Source: Chimonanthus salicifolius (Eukaryota > Streptophyta > Magnoliopsida > Laurales > Calycanthaceae). Taken from it: a stretch of DNA of 64,000 nt. The notes beneath the pieces were generated by a model. That model searched no databases, was not told where the DNA came from, and saw only the letters and a program-made list of their open reading frames with translations. A program made the translations under genes and the position numbers. Below, one piece after another: positions 12,582 to 26,400 of this stretch (positions within the stretch are counted from its first letter, which is position 1; every line of letters begins with the position of its first letter). The stretch lies in contig CM023540.1 in the NCBI GenBank assembly GCA_013350335.1, positions 27,631,175 to 27,695,174 on the forward strand, written 5' to 3'.

Positions 12582-12783
12582 CTTCGTTGCACATCATTTT
12601 ACTTAAGTTGTTTGATTTGAAATATTTTTCTTTTTTAAGAAACTCTCTACTTAAAGCTGGTACTCCATGTGATCTCATTTATTTTCATCACACTTTATGC
12701 TACTCTAATATGAATGAGACAACTATTTTAGGATAATCCTGTCCTAAAATTTATATAAGACAACTAAATTGAGACGGATGAAG
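12582..12783. mobile_element. Degenerate Stowaway-type MITE
   Basis: Left end ACTTCGTTGCACATCATTTT and right end ATTGAGACGGATGAAG are diverged versions of the CTCCCTCCGTCTCATTTT terminal repeat. Inside, GACAACTATTTTAGGA and GGTACTCCATGTGATCTCAT match the reverse complement of the better copy at 61158-61347. A TA follows the right end. Confidence 0.6.
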
Positions 12784-13840
12784 TATTATTATTTGTTAAT
12801 GTTAAAATGAAAATCAATATATAAATTGACATCTCTTCAACTTAATAACATCATTATTCACATCAATATATAAATATGGCTGTTACAATCGTTGCCCTAT
12901 TTCATTGCTTTCACTCTAAAACTTGCATTGGATATAATTTGAGAAGGTTTTCAAGTAAATTCTTCATGTTCAAAAGGTTTTTCATTCCTACTTCATTTTT
13001 ATTTAGATTTGTCCATTTGAATTATTTTTATAAATTATTTAAAAAAAAATTGCCCTAAATAATAGACTGATATTAGAAGTTTATAGAATTGAATGGTGAT
13101 GTCTTAATGTGATTGATATAATTTGTTTAGTGTTTGTGTGATTTTTCTAATTTTTCAATTTTTTTTCTTTTTTTCAAGAAATTCATGATTAGTGAGAGAA
13201 GATATAGGCCATTATAAGTAAGTATCAAATATGAATTTCATGTCATGCGTTTACTTATATTAGTTTTCCATTTTTCAGAATTACAAATTTCAATTTTTTT
13301 TTTCCATACTTTATTCATGACCAAAATATATGCATCAAAAGTTTGATACTTTATGAAAATTTCCGTTTCTTTTTTAATCAAAATATCCTTCTTTTGTTAT
13401 ATGGCATTATACAGTTCAGTGAGTTTTATTACATCTGAATGCAAGATTTTGAGATATCTAAAATCAAAGGTCAGTTTTCACCAACGTTAAAATTAACAGT
13501 GAGATAATGGCTATTTTCAATGGCTTTTGATCGAATAATTAATAATTACTTTTATTTCACTATTTTTTTTATTTTTTAATTTTTAATTTTTAATTTTTTA
13601 TCCCACATAGAATATAGTGATCTATCATTACGTCATATGTTTACATGTTTTCCCTCGACTAAACTACCACTTCTATTTATTTCAATAATACAACCTGGGT
13701 TCTCTCCCAAAACTCTCTGCCCTGCTCTGGAACTGTGGCACTTCTATTTATTCCCTTGCTTGAATATGAATCACAATTGAAAAAAAAAAAAAAAAAATTA
13801 CCAAAAAATACATATGCATTGAAGATGGTTCACCTCTGAA

Positions 13841-14402
13841 TCATGAAAACCATCTCTTCCCATTTCTCAGAGACTTAACTTTCATTACAAGTTCCTCACG
13901 TTCAGCTTCTACTTCAGCATACCGAAGGCTCATGTGGAAGTACCGTTCACGCATGTCTTTCAACTCTGTCTCAAGTGAGAGTGCCTTCTTCTCGTACTCC
14001 TCTTTTCCAAAACCATTCTTGGTTAATGATTTCTTGAAGTCATTGCCACAAAAATTTTGACTGTCGGATAGATAACTGCAGTGGAGGATATAATATCAGT
14101 GATGAGCAACAGTAACTTTCACTTGTAAATGTAAGAACTCCAAAATATAATGTAATTTCATAGCATAAAGTGTTGGGGCTGCTGTGAACGAGTCCCACAT
14201 TGAAAGTGTAAGAACTCCAAAATAGAGATTTATAAAGAACTTGGGTCACTCCACCTAAAAGGCTAGTCTTTTGGGCTGGAAGCCCAGGTCCTAACAATAG
14301 TATCAAAGTCAGGCCTTAAGCAACCTCATGTAGGCTCAGATGATCCCCTTGACGAATGGGATGGCCAGCGTCGCTCTCTCTGCCGGAGGGCCTTGTTAGA
14401 GA

Positions 14403-14433
<31 letters not shown>

Positions 14434-17400
14434 ATTGTTGGCGTCTGCTTGAAATTCTTTCCCTAAACCTTCTTGTCAGAGGCTATATTACCTGAGTGTA
14501 GCACTTGGAGGTGTTTGACACAATAGAGCCAACCCTCATTGTTTTCCATTGAATGAATAGTAGAAACTTGGATAATTATTTTAAAATTATTAGTTTTTCA
14601 ACCAGCAATGCGCATAATGCTAGTGTTGAGTCTGTGGCTCAAAGTCCTTTTGAGTTTGGATTGTCTGTTGGGCCCAGTTGTGTTTGATAGGCACAAGTAT
14701 ATAATGTCTCTTTCCCCTAGGGTTTTCTTGAGTTGTGAATGGAGAGAAGAGAGACTGAGGAAGGGATGGGTAGGGTAAGTGTAATCTTTGTAACCTGTCC
14801 ATGAACTTCATCTTAGTAAAATCATCACGCTCCAGGGAAGTGGGCAGTATTGCCAAACCACATAAGATCTCGGTGTCTCTTGTGTGGTTTGATCATTGTG
14901 TGGTTTTGCATTTCATTACATAATAGCTAGAGTGCTAGACCATGATCACCTTTCCATCCCCCCTTCTGTTCATTTTTTCTGGTGAACCACTACCTTAAAA
15001 AGCATCATGAAAATTGTGAAGGCCTTCTAAGAGAATCAAGAGAATAAAAATGTGAAGTCCACCTTGGTTTACCCATATTACTAGGAGTAAAAGTGTCCCC
15101 CAATTTTTATGCCAGCAAAATGGACCAGCATAACTCCAATACAAAAGCTATGATCCATGAGCAGTTAATGGTATGCTAGGTGCAAACAAGGCCTTGTGTC
15201 CGTGCACTTAGGTGCACCTAGAACAATGCCTAGCTACTCTTACTTGCAACTGGTTGAGCCAAGTAGGCCAGATGTTGATCACTATGAACTATTATGGACA
15301 TTTCATTGTTATAAATGAATAATATTGGCATTATAAAGACTAAAAACATACATGTATACCAAAGAAGGGCACCAAACAAATTTAGTCATTTTCATAGGAA
15401 TGAATCCTGTACCTCAGGCTCCAAGAACCATTTAAAGCAGTGAATGCTATGGAGTAAGATCCAACCCTCAATTCAGACAATCAATATAAGGATCCACAGT
15501 GGATTAGCCAAGTCACTAATAACCAGCTTTGACTGAAGGATTCTAACCACCTATTAAAGGTGAACAATATGGATGATCTGGATTGACTCAAAATAGTAGA
15601 CAGTCAGAGATGAGCTCATTGCTGTTCCTAAAAAAGGTGGTGAAGTGGAGATGACAAACTTTCAGCCTATTACCATTGTCAGCACTAGCTTATATAAAAT
15701 AATTCCATGGTTCTTTAAAACTATAAAGGTTGAATAGGAGCACTTTTTTTTTGGGGGGTTTGAATAGGAGCACTTCACTATTGAAGTATCAGCTGGACCG
15801 TTCATGCAAGGTGTACTAGATGGAGTATTGTATTGATGGCCGATGAGCCTCTGGCACACTAGAAGTGTGCATATGACTCTATCAAGTAGCCTCTTCAACA
15901 GAGTTGTTAAAAAAAGGATAGGATTTGTTGTTGAAGAGATCAATTGAATCTCCAATTGCATTTTTTTTTTCTTGAACTAACCAGTTGTATTTCATCCATC
16001 CATTTTCCTGATTTGAAAACTGAGGATTGGGACGTAAAACTCAAGGTCAAGGTGATTTCAGTGGACAAGGGAGACAAGGAATTGCTTCTCTTTATTGTGC
16101 ACTTCACAGGAAAAATATTCAATGCTAATACCAGTTGGTTCTTGTGTGGGATGCTAACAACAAGATTAACTAATGCAGTGCCTCATGATGTTTCAGTTGA
16201 TCCTAGTGGCCAATAAAATTTGATTGTTTATGCACTACACTTTGTAATCCTTCTACTGAAATGGTACAAATATCTCATGCTTTCTATAACAATAAATGCA
16301 ATTTATTACACTACTTTTTGTAAGGATAGAAGTACATTAGAACTAAATAAATATAAGATAATTGCTTAAAAAAAGGCACAATGAAAATGAATTATCAGAA
16401 ATGAAAATTAATTTCCATTTTTTTTATTTTCCTTAATGAAGTATCCAGTGTCAATTTGTATGCATATACCTAAAGTTCCAAATAAGCACAAGCTAAACCA
16501 TGGCATAGCAATAATTAATTAAGTCAAGCTCCTTGTACAGTTTCTATCAACTGAAAAACCATACTTTAGTTTGTGTGAGATTTGGATAGCCACCAAACAT
16601 TGAGTTTGCATAAAGATAAGCCATATGGAAAGAAATGTCAAGGTCCTTAAATAGATGATCTCAAGAGTCATTAAGATGAATAACTATTTAATTTTTTTTA
16701 TTGGCTTATCAATGCCTTAAAGGTCCTACAATCTTCTATGTAGGCATTCTTTAATGAGATGGCCACTTTGTATTGAATCCTCTGACTCTGGTGGCATTCA
16801 TCAATTAAAAACAGAATTTCTTTTAGAACAACAGATAAGGAAGTGGATATGAGGGGGTAATCATTGATTTCTTTATGTGAAGAACCCTTCTTAAATATAA
16901 GATTCAGATCATGTTATGCATGGTCATGTGGCTAAACAAAGAATCTGAAGGAAATACAAAAATGAAATATAAGAAGAATAAAAAAAGAAGATTAACATTA
17001 GATCCCTTGAATAATGGAAACCACCACATGGTAAGGCAAATGAAAATGGAATGGATAATTAGAAGTTCAGAATAACTGATACTCAAGCTTACCTCTTAAG
17101 CTGTAATTTATACATATTGTTCGCCTCCAAAGCCTCAGCAAGTTCAGTTTCAAGTGATTTAATCTTAGCCACAATGTCATCTTCAAAACCTGCCTGAGGC
17201 CTTCCTTTACGATCAGGTATCTTGTTATTATCCTGAGAATAAAGGAGAACAAAAAAAAAAAAACTTGAAAATGCTAAAAATGAAACCACTTTGAAATAAC
17301 AGTTGCAGAATATCATTGTGAAGAACCAGCTTCCCCTCTACGAACTATTAGCAAATAGAAATGACATCTGAATAAGGAATATGTTCTGGGCCATGGACTA

Positions 17401-20400
17401 CCTCCAGAGAAGTTAATTCATAGAGGATGTAGGCATCGAACTCGACGAAGCTAACGCGGACCCAATTGACGATGGACAGATCTTTCAAATCCACCCAACC
17501 CCATGGTCATATATTGGCTCCATGTGGATCTCTCACCGTGAGAGCACTTTATAGGGTGTGCGGCTGAATGCTACCGTATATATGTTGAAATGATGAATAT
17601 TATTAATAAGATTCTCAAGGAGAGAACCAGGAGAACAGGGAAGATACAAAGATAGACTCAGCGCCAGCTAAGAACAGCTGCTGAAAAAAATAAAGACAAC
17701 AGAAGAACACAGGCTGTTGAAAATGAACCCGAAACTCAGAAACAGAGAACTCAGTCTGATGACAATAGATGCCCAGCTTTCGCCAATGGATCTTCTAGTT
17801 CATAAAAATTCCTGCTGATATGATAAGAGAATGATGGTCCATTTAAAGCAATATCTTTGATTTATTCAGCTTGATAAGCTAGACTTCAAGGATAGGGGTG
17901 AATGGTTGTTGACCAATTGATAACACATGGAGTCTCCTCTGATCAAAACCCTGCTTAAATTTAGGGAGTCTAGCACCCTAACTCTTTCATAAGGGCATTG
18001 CTTTCAAAATTGATGCAGGAGCCTGAAGTTCTCTCAGCAAACAGGTTAATAAACCTGTCCCTTTCGTCCAGAAAATTAATTGTTCATCATATATCGACAC
18101 AGGTATAATAAAAAAACCATATTGCCCCTTGCCATGGATATACCCCACAACCACCATTGGGACCTTAATTCTGGGGTCCTATGGCATTGTGAGACTTATT
18201 CTTTTGTACACAATACTCCATCTTTCTTATTGCATCCAAATACATGCCAATTTTAGAACTAAGTTGGCAAGGTTTAAGTGTATCGCCTCCACTGTTTACA
18301 TTAATGGAGAGACACCCCAACCAGCAGCATTACCAGTTTAGTTGGCATCTAAAACTATGTCAAGAAAACAAGAAAAACACAGATCATCATCACCATCATC
18401 ATCATCATGATCTAAGCCATTTATCCTATCAATCTGGTGTTGGCCTTAAATTTGGTTTTGGCAAATTATTTCCATGGACCAACTGCCTTATCTGATGCCC
18501 ATGGGACTTGAACCCACAACCTCTAGGTTGTATGTCAAGAACCTACCAGATCTTGTAGCCAAATAATAGTGGCTTAAATAAGATTGCTCACAAGATGATA
18601 AAAGGATCCAAATGTTATTAATTGTTCTAAGGTTCAGCCGTTGTTCCATTGAAATTCAAAGACTGTAAAAATTCCTTTCTATCAGACGACTACAAGAGCC
18701 TCCAGAGTATGACAATTCCTTAAAGCACTCCAGATTAGAATATTGTATCCTATGATTGGTGACTAAAAGTAGATAGCAAGAAAAGGAGCACAACAGGAAA
18801 TGGGTAGAAAAAAAAAACCTTGGACCTTGATCTTCCAATCCTTTTTTTTTTTTTTCGTGTGTCTGCTATATGTCTGGCTCATCATTTCTACCATTTTGTT
18901 CTGAAATTCAGTTGCACCTGGGCCCCACGTTTATGGAGTCGATGGTTGAAAAACTGTACAATCCCTGAGGCTTAGGACCCTAAAATCAAAACTCCAGTCT
19001 TTAACATGGTTGAGATGATCCCTATGATAGTTTGATAATAATGAGTTAAATGGAGAGTGTAGCAAACATGCCATCAAGATTTTAGGATTACTATCAACAA
19101 GTTGATTGTTTTCAAAGTAAATTCACTTAACCATGCAATATTCATGAACTCCTACTCTAAGAGAGAGAATTCACACATTTGAGTGCTACATTAACATGTT
19201 ATAATGAGTGATTGTAGATTCTTGCTCCAGTCTTATCAAACCAAAACGCAAGTGGAGATGCTTGAACATCATGACAATGGCCGGACTAGATATCATGTGG
19301 AAATTATTTAGGTCAAGCAACAGTAAACATGGACTAGACAGGAGCCTGCAGGACAGTCGAGGCAACCTGTGTCACAACCTAGTGGTTGCAGGTCCAACTC
19401 ATTACTTACCTTAAAAAAAAAAAAACAAGGATCATTTTCTCATCCACAATGTGTTTGCACATCTATTACCCTTAGTTCCATGGCAAGAAGCAGAAATCAA
19501 ATGATCGAAATCTGGCAATTAAAATGCAAAGCGAACAATTGAATAATGTATTACCTCTCTTTGGTAGTGGTTGATATCGAAATTTTGTTGGCCTTTTGGG
19601 CATTCTTGTAGTTGATTAGTCTTCATAGATAATAGGTTTCCTTGTCCATGTGGCTGATTGCCATTCCCCTCCATGTTATTCTGGCAACATAAGAGAGACA
19701 TTGAACCCATAAATCAATATGCTGTATGACCAACTCTAAAAACACCAGTTAAAACAAGGCATAAGATCAGTAACGACAAACCTCTAAGATCTGTGGTGGC
19801 TGGTATAGATCAACTTTACCGTTGCATTCAGAACAGTCTGGCGAGGTTTTATTCCAAGTATCACTTGGAGCTTGCTTATCATCCAATTTTTCATCTTCTT
19901 TCCTAAGCTTCAGTTTCTCTTCAAAAGCTTGAGATCTCCTTAAGAATTCATCTCTTTCCTCCTCAAGGCATTTTATCTTACGTTGAAGTTGGCTATTTGT
20001 TCTCTTGATTCGGTTAATTTCATTCTTCAACTCAGCATCTTGGGCACATAAAGCTTCTTTTGCAAACAAATCATTCTCTAGTGGCAGAAGCTTCTCTTCT
20101 AATACAACCCTGGTACGTTTGCCTTCCTCCACTTCAGATAATGCCTTCTTCAAACCAGAAATTTTCTCAATAAATGACTCTCTCTCTGCCTTCATATCTT
20201 CAAACTCTCTAGATAATAGTTGTAATGACATATCCAATTTATCCCTTCCATATTTTGATTCATCAAGTGAGTTCTTTAGTGACAAAATCTCTTCCTGCAA
20301 ATTTACAGAGTTCTGCACTTGAACCTTCAGTTTGGCAATTTCTTCTGCTGATACTTCCTTCTCATGCTCAGAGGCTTTAAGTTCTAATTCCATTTCATTT

Positions 20401-23400
20401 GCCTTGATTTTAATTTTTTCTGCACTAGTTTTGACATCCTCCACCAATCTCTTCATTTGCTCATTCTCATCCATAAGCATCTCCTCATTTCGCCTGGAAG
20501 CAGCAAGCATATTGGACAAGTCCTGTGCCTTGTTTTCAGATTCTATTTGGAGAGTACATAGATCAGTTTCAAGTGCATCAACCTTAACATGAAAATCCTG
20601 AAGACAACCCTCTAGTTTTGTTTTCTCTGAACGTAGACTGGACACTTCAAGTACAGCCTCTGATGCCATCCTCTCTCTTTCATCATGGGTTGACATTATC
20701 TGCGTGGTGAGGTTTGTTCTCTCTCTTTTAAGGTTCTCAATTGCCACCGTCTTCTCCACCTGTGCCTGTTCTAGCAAACTTTGAGTCAGTCTAAGTTTCT
20801 CTTCATTTTGTCTATGTTCACTAAGAATAGATTCCAGTTCTGCTGTCAGTGATTTCTCTTTCGAAATAGCTTTGCCATGCAACGATGAAATTTTCTCCTC
20901 TAGAACTTCAACTGCCTTACAACAATCAGAAAATTCTTTCCGTGATTCAGTCAGTTCAGTCTCTAAACGTGTACACTGCTCTTGTAACTTCAGTCTCTGC
21001 TTCCTCAACTCATCATTCAGCTTCTGAAGAGAACTGCACTCTTCAATAAGGCTTTCAATTGTAGCTTGCAGTTTTGTGCTTGTTTTCTTTGAAAACTCTA
21101 ATTCTTCTTCAACTTGAGCTGACTGTTTTAATGTATCTTGCAACTTCTGTTTTAGTGCAACATTTTGCATTCCCAGTCTTTGGATCTCATTCTGAAGATC
21201 CACCACGAGACTTTTGGAATGTTGTAACTCTAATCTACCTGATTCCCTCTCATCTATCAAATGCCTTGACTGAGCATCTAGACCGGATAGTCGTTCTGAC
21301 AACTGGACATTTTCTTGTTCCAACTCAGATATGTGAAGTTCTAGTTCATGTTTGCTACTCTCTAGCTCCACCAACTTCCGTTCAAGCACCTTATTAGCAG
21401 TAACAAGGGAATCCATATTGTTTGTAACAACTGCCAAATCCTGCCTTACATCATCCAAGCATTTAGAGGTAATGCTACTTTCCCTTAGTGCAGCTTCCAA
21501 AGTTTCCTCCAACTGGCTCTTTTCCTTTTGAAGAGTAAAGACCTCAGTTTCTAATTCCCCATGTAAATGCCTGAGGGATTCAATTTCATCCTCGTTAAAG
21601 AGCATGGAAGCCTCAAGGTTTCTTTGCTCAGGCGTAACACCGATCTGGTTTCCCCATTGAATTTCTTTATTGCGATAACTTTCTACTTGCTGTTGTACTG
21701 CTGCAAGTTCCAGCTCTTTCTTCTCTAAATGAAGTTGATTTTTTGAGAGCTCAACATCAAGATTAAAATATTTCTCCTTGAAGCTTTCCAATTCAAGCTC
21801 GAGACTAGTGCACTTTTTCTGAAGATCTACGGTTTTGGTGTTAAAGCTCTCAGTGGCACCTCCAAGCACTCCCATCTCTTTTAACTGCTGTTCCAGCTGA
21901 TGTATGCGGGATTTAAGCTCACCAATTAGAGGGCTCTCCCCTGTCATGCCATCCTTTTTTGATTCTTTCATCTTAAATATAAGCTCCAGGTTTTCATCTG
22001 TTAATTCATCGCAATCCCTCTCTAGCTCCTGCACTTTAGCTCTTAAGATCTCAACTTCTTTCATCAGATCAGGATCAGATCCATTAGAGAACCCCACATT
22101 CTGTGAGCTAGGAGCATCAACTAAATCAGATAATTTCATCTCCAATAAATGGATTTGCTCATCTTTCTCAGATAGCTTACTTGCCCATTCAGCCTTGATA
22201 TCCAACACAACTTGGTTCCTAAGGGCTCTTTCCTGCTCAATCTCATGGTTCTTTTCTTCTATGCTATTCTCCAGCGGCTTAACAATGGATTGCATTTTAC
22301 TTTGCGACACTTGCAACTCCTTCAACTGGTCTCTTGAGCTTGGATGGAGCATTTCTTCACACTTATCAAGATCAATCATGTTCACCCTCGCACTTATGGC
22401 TGAAGTTTCATCAGTTAGCTGCCCAAGATTACCATTTCCATGCATTATATTCGCCGTATCACTGAACTCAGCCTTCTTTGCTGAAAGCTTTTCTATTTCC
22501 AGCTTCTGTTTCTCTATGGTCTCTTCCAACTCCTGAAGAACTGAAACAAGCTCAATATTTGATTCTTGAGTTTTTGAAAGCTGTAGAGTCAAATTGGCAT
22601 TTGATTCTTTCTGAAACTTTATCTCATCTTCCAATTCCTTCCGCATTTGGTCTATATCATCAGCCCGTGCTTTTAAAGTGTCATTATCTTTTTGTTTCAG
22701 CATTGACACATCTAAAAATGATTTCAATTGTTCAATCTCCACTTTAAAACTGTCACGTTCAGTGCGTGCTGCAGAAAGCTCCATGTCAAGATCTGCTTGA
22801 CGCCTTGACTGGTCAGAGAACTCCTTTCTTAAGGTTTCAAGATCAATCTTTAACTTTTTTGCATTTCTTTCCCACATCTTGGCCTCTCCACGAAGCTCCT
22901 CAATGGTATCTTCAGCAGCTGCAAGAAGGTCTTTAGAAGAATCACTGGTCTTAAAAGATAATGGGGCCAGTGCGGGTGAAGAACCTTGCCCTGCAATCTC
23001 TGGCCACTGATTCTGAAGATGAGAGCTTGATTTTGGGACCCTTGAATTGAAGGACGATGGGTTTGATCTAGCAAGATCATCAACCAGACCAGAGCCAACT
23101 CCACTATTTTGGGAGCCTGCTGAATCTTGTCTTCCAATAAGATTGTATGCATCCCCGTTTGCATTGTTAACAGGGGAAACCATTCTGCCTATGGAAACTT
23201 CCCCCGAGTCTGAACTATGGTATGATCCCGAAGCAGAGAAACTCGTGTCCTATATAGCAAGAGGAAAACAATTATATGGTTAGCTGGGAAGGGAAGACAA
23301 CTAGAATAACTAGCACAAAATAGAAGCTAAATTTCTAGTAGACAGTGCACATGCAGCTCATAATGATAATTGACGAGATTGACGCCCAGGTTCAGGCCCA

Positions 23401-26400
23401 CATTATGGAAAATAAAGATATAAGATTCTGAAATTCAAATAAGATATTCGACAAAATAAGGACTGAATAATTGATCCAAAAGGAAAAAAATCTCAAAGTC
23501 AGGGTGGGACTAAGCCTTGATAGAAATGGAGTGGTACCTGCCAACTCAAAATATCCCCTTCAATTTACTAAATAAAGTTCTAAGAAATGTAAAAATAAAT
23601 ACAGAAAAATCAAATTGGAAAAAAGTTAGTGAAGGGAAATTTAAAGATAATGGACTTGAACAGACTTCCAACTACAAAACAATTTGATCAAAATTATAGA
23701 GTTTATGTTGTATAGTTATAATCAATAAAACAAAGTGAAAATTCCCAAACTTTTATCTCATGGTAGTTGACAAAATTTTGAACCTATCCTCTAAACCTGA
23801 GAAAGCCAAAAGAAATTGATAAAACAGAGTTTCAACGTTAAAAACAAAATTCTCCTTTATTCAGTGTTGAACAAGTTGTATAACATGCCTTCACATAAAA
23901 TAGATGGAATTCAGTCAAAATAGGCTGTGCTATACAAAGTAAGCCTGGGTCCAAATCATTTTTCGGTACCAAAGAGGAGGTGTCTATCAGGTAAGACCAA
24001 GTCAACTCAGTTTCAGCTTACATTTGATTCTTTCACTGATAAAAATCCTTCATTAGTCGTTACAAAGAATAAGACAGATGACCAGAAGTTGTTAACTGTT
24101 TAACCAAGTAGGCTCCTCCTGAGACACATTTTAGATTCTACAATGGAGACTTGCACTCTAAACAAAGCCTTTGAACATCAAACATGAAAATCACACCAAA
24201 CTCTGATGATACTCCTACTGGAATTTATAAAAGAAATGATGAGAATCTTAAGACAGATTTAAAAACACAAAATTAAATGGCAAACAAAATGCATGAACTT
24301 TCCTAACCACCTAGTCAAACAGATACCTTCTCTCTAATTAGTTCCTATATACATATTCTAGGAGCGTGTATTAAAAGGATTAAACACCTCATTAGTATGA
24401 AGTATGACAACAATCCAAGTTGGAATATGAACTTAGTCTTCACTTTTAACAAAATCTAGGAAGTGCAGCAGGAATTTCAGATTCAACTAAAAGATTTATT
24501 CCATTCAGAATTTCAAAGAAGTTAAGCTTAGGAAATGATCCAATGGACTGGAGTGTGCTAAGTTACAATGCACTCAGTTCCACCAGGACACTTGGACTAT
24601 TGTACAATCCATAGTTCCAGTAGCATCCTCTTTTCATGGGCCAGAAAAAGTCAGACTCCATATATCTGTTCAATGGCTTGCAGATTTGGTATTCAGATTA
24701 TCTTAAGGAAAAAAGGCCTGATCATAATTCTAATCCATCCACTCACTGGGACCTTCCATGGATTGCTCAATATTCTAAAACATCACTTTAATCAGAAAAT
24801 CATAATTTCAATTTTGGCTAGAAAAAATGGATAGTTATACAAAAAAGTAAAAAACAGCCAACACCTGGGTGATCATGATCATACAATTTATGTGATTCAA
24901 GTACAAAGAGAAGGTCCAAGTGAAAAATTGCCACATTTTTTTTTTCTGAAAAAAGCAACCAGAAGCAACAAATTGTCACTTGATTCATGCAAACAACTAA
25001 CCTACAATGAACATCATCATTTCTCTCATTTTTATTTTCATTACATTTCATAAAGATCTAGCAAATAAAATAAGTTAAAAAAGGTGATGTTATCTGTAAC
25101 ACCCCGCCCTTTTCACTCTAATAATCAGAGTTTCATTTTTTTTTTTAAATATAATATAATAATCTAGTGATCGGGGCGGAGTGTCACGACGCGAGTTAAG
25201 GGTCGGATCGCCGAACCCCATGAGAAAATTTGGTGAATTCTATGGTGTTTGAAAGACAAAAATCCATATTTTGAAGTAGGGGCTTTTAAAAGATTTTTAC
25301 ATGGAATTAAGGTTACTATTTTGGATCAATTATGAGATAGCCGAATCAGGTAGTTTCCATGGTTAAGATGTGGAGCCTAACATGTACATAATTAATGGAA
25401 GCATTGTGTAAAGAGAACCATAGGGTTCGGCCATACATGGACTGTTTTGTTGAATAATTTGGTTAAGTTTATGATGGACATTAGGTAATATTTATATCCT
25501 TTGATTTAAGAATAATATATGTTTGTTTATGGAATTAGTATGGGTATAATCAGCCATCAAAGATGATGGAAAGATGAACAAAAAGAACCAGTTTGGTGAG
25601 GTTCGGCCATGTAGTATGGCCGAACCCCACTAATGGTAATTGTTGGGCATAGTGGTTAGTTTATATGGAGATATGACGGGTTTAAAAAGGATCAAATTAA
25701 GTGGTGAGGTTCGGCCATGTGTATGGCCAAACCCCACTAAGATGGTTTTATGTTAGGCGATGGAAGTTAGCTAATTTAAGCAAAGGTTAGTCTCAATGGC
25801 ACAATCGTAATTATGGGTGAAATGATCATATGATTGGATAAATGGGCTAAAACCAAAGTGGTAAGATTCAGCCATAATGTATGGCCGAACCCTACCAAGG
25901 TTCATTTGGAAGTTCGGGTTAATTAGATGGTTTTAATTAAATAAAAGAGAGACTTACAACTGCTCCTATTTTAGTTTTGCCGGAAAGAGGCAAAGGTTAT
26001 GAAGTACAATGCGATGCATCAGGAGAGGGACTGGGATGTTCACTCATGCAACGTGATCGTGTGGTGGCATATGGTTCAAGACAACTAAAGATACATGAAC
26101 GCCTTTACCCCACACATGATCTGGAATTAGCTGCGGTAGTCTTTGCTCTCAAAAGCTGGAGACATTATCTATATGGTGAGAAGTTTGAAGTATTTTCATA
26201 TCACAAGAGCTATGCTGATAAAAGGAGGAGGTTCCTCGAATTTGAAGTGGGAGACATTGTATTCTTGAAGGTCTCGCCACGAAAATGGCACATGAGATTT
26301 GGGAAGAAAGGAAAATTGTCGCCAAGATATGTGGGACCGTTTTCAATTATAAGAAGGATGGGAGATGTAGCCTATCAGTTGGCACTTCCTTCGCAATTTG

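Larger units (their letters stand above)
10896..13840. other. Spacer between convergent genes
   Basis: It starts with the 3' UTR of the RING gene (possible polyadenylation signal AATAAA at 11108-11113) and ends with the 3' side of the minus-strand coiled-coil gene (AATAAA on the minus strand at 13747-13752). It also holds a (TC)n run near 11172-11200, a SINE-like remnant, a short tandem repeat at 12116-12172, and a degenerate Stowaway copy. Otherwise AT-rich with no supported gene. Confidence 0.7.

Noticed and set aside
13841..14075. Possible frameshift in the last exon of the coiled-coil gene
   Set aside because: A first reading with one T too few gave an early stop. Recounting the T run opposite 14050-14054 (five bases) puts [14 protein letters not shown] and the conserved tail in one frame joined correctly to exon 8.
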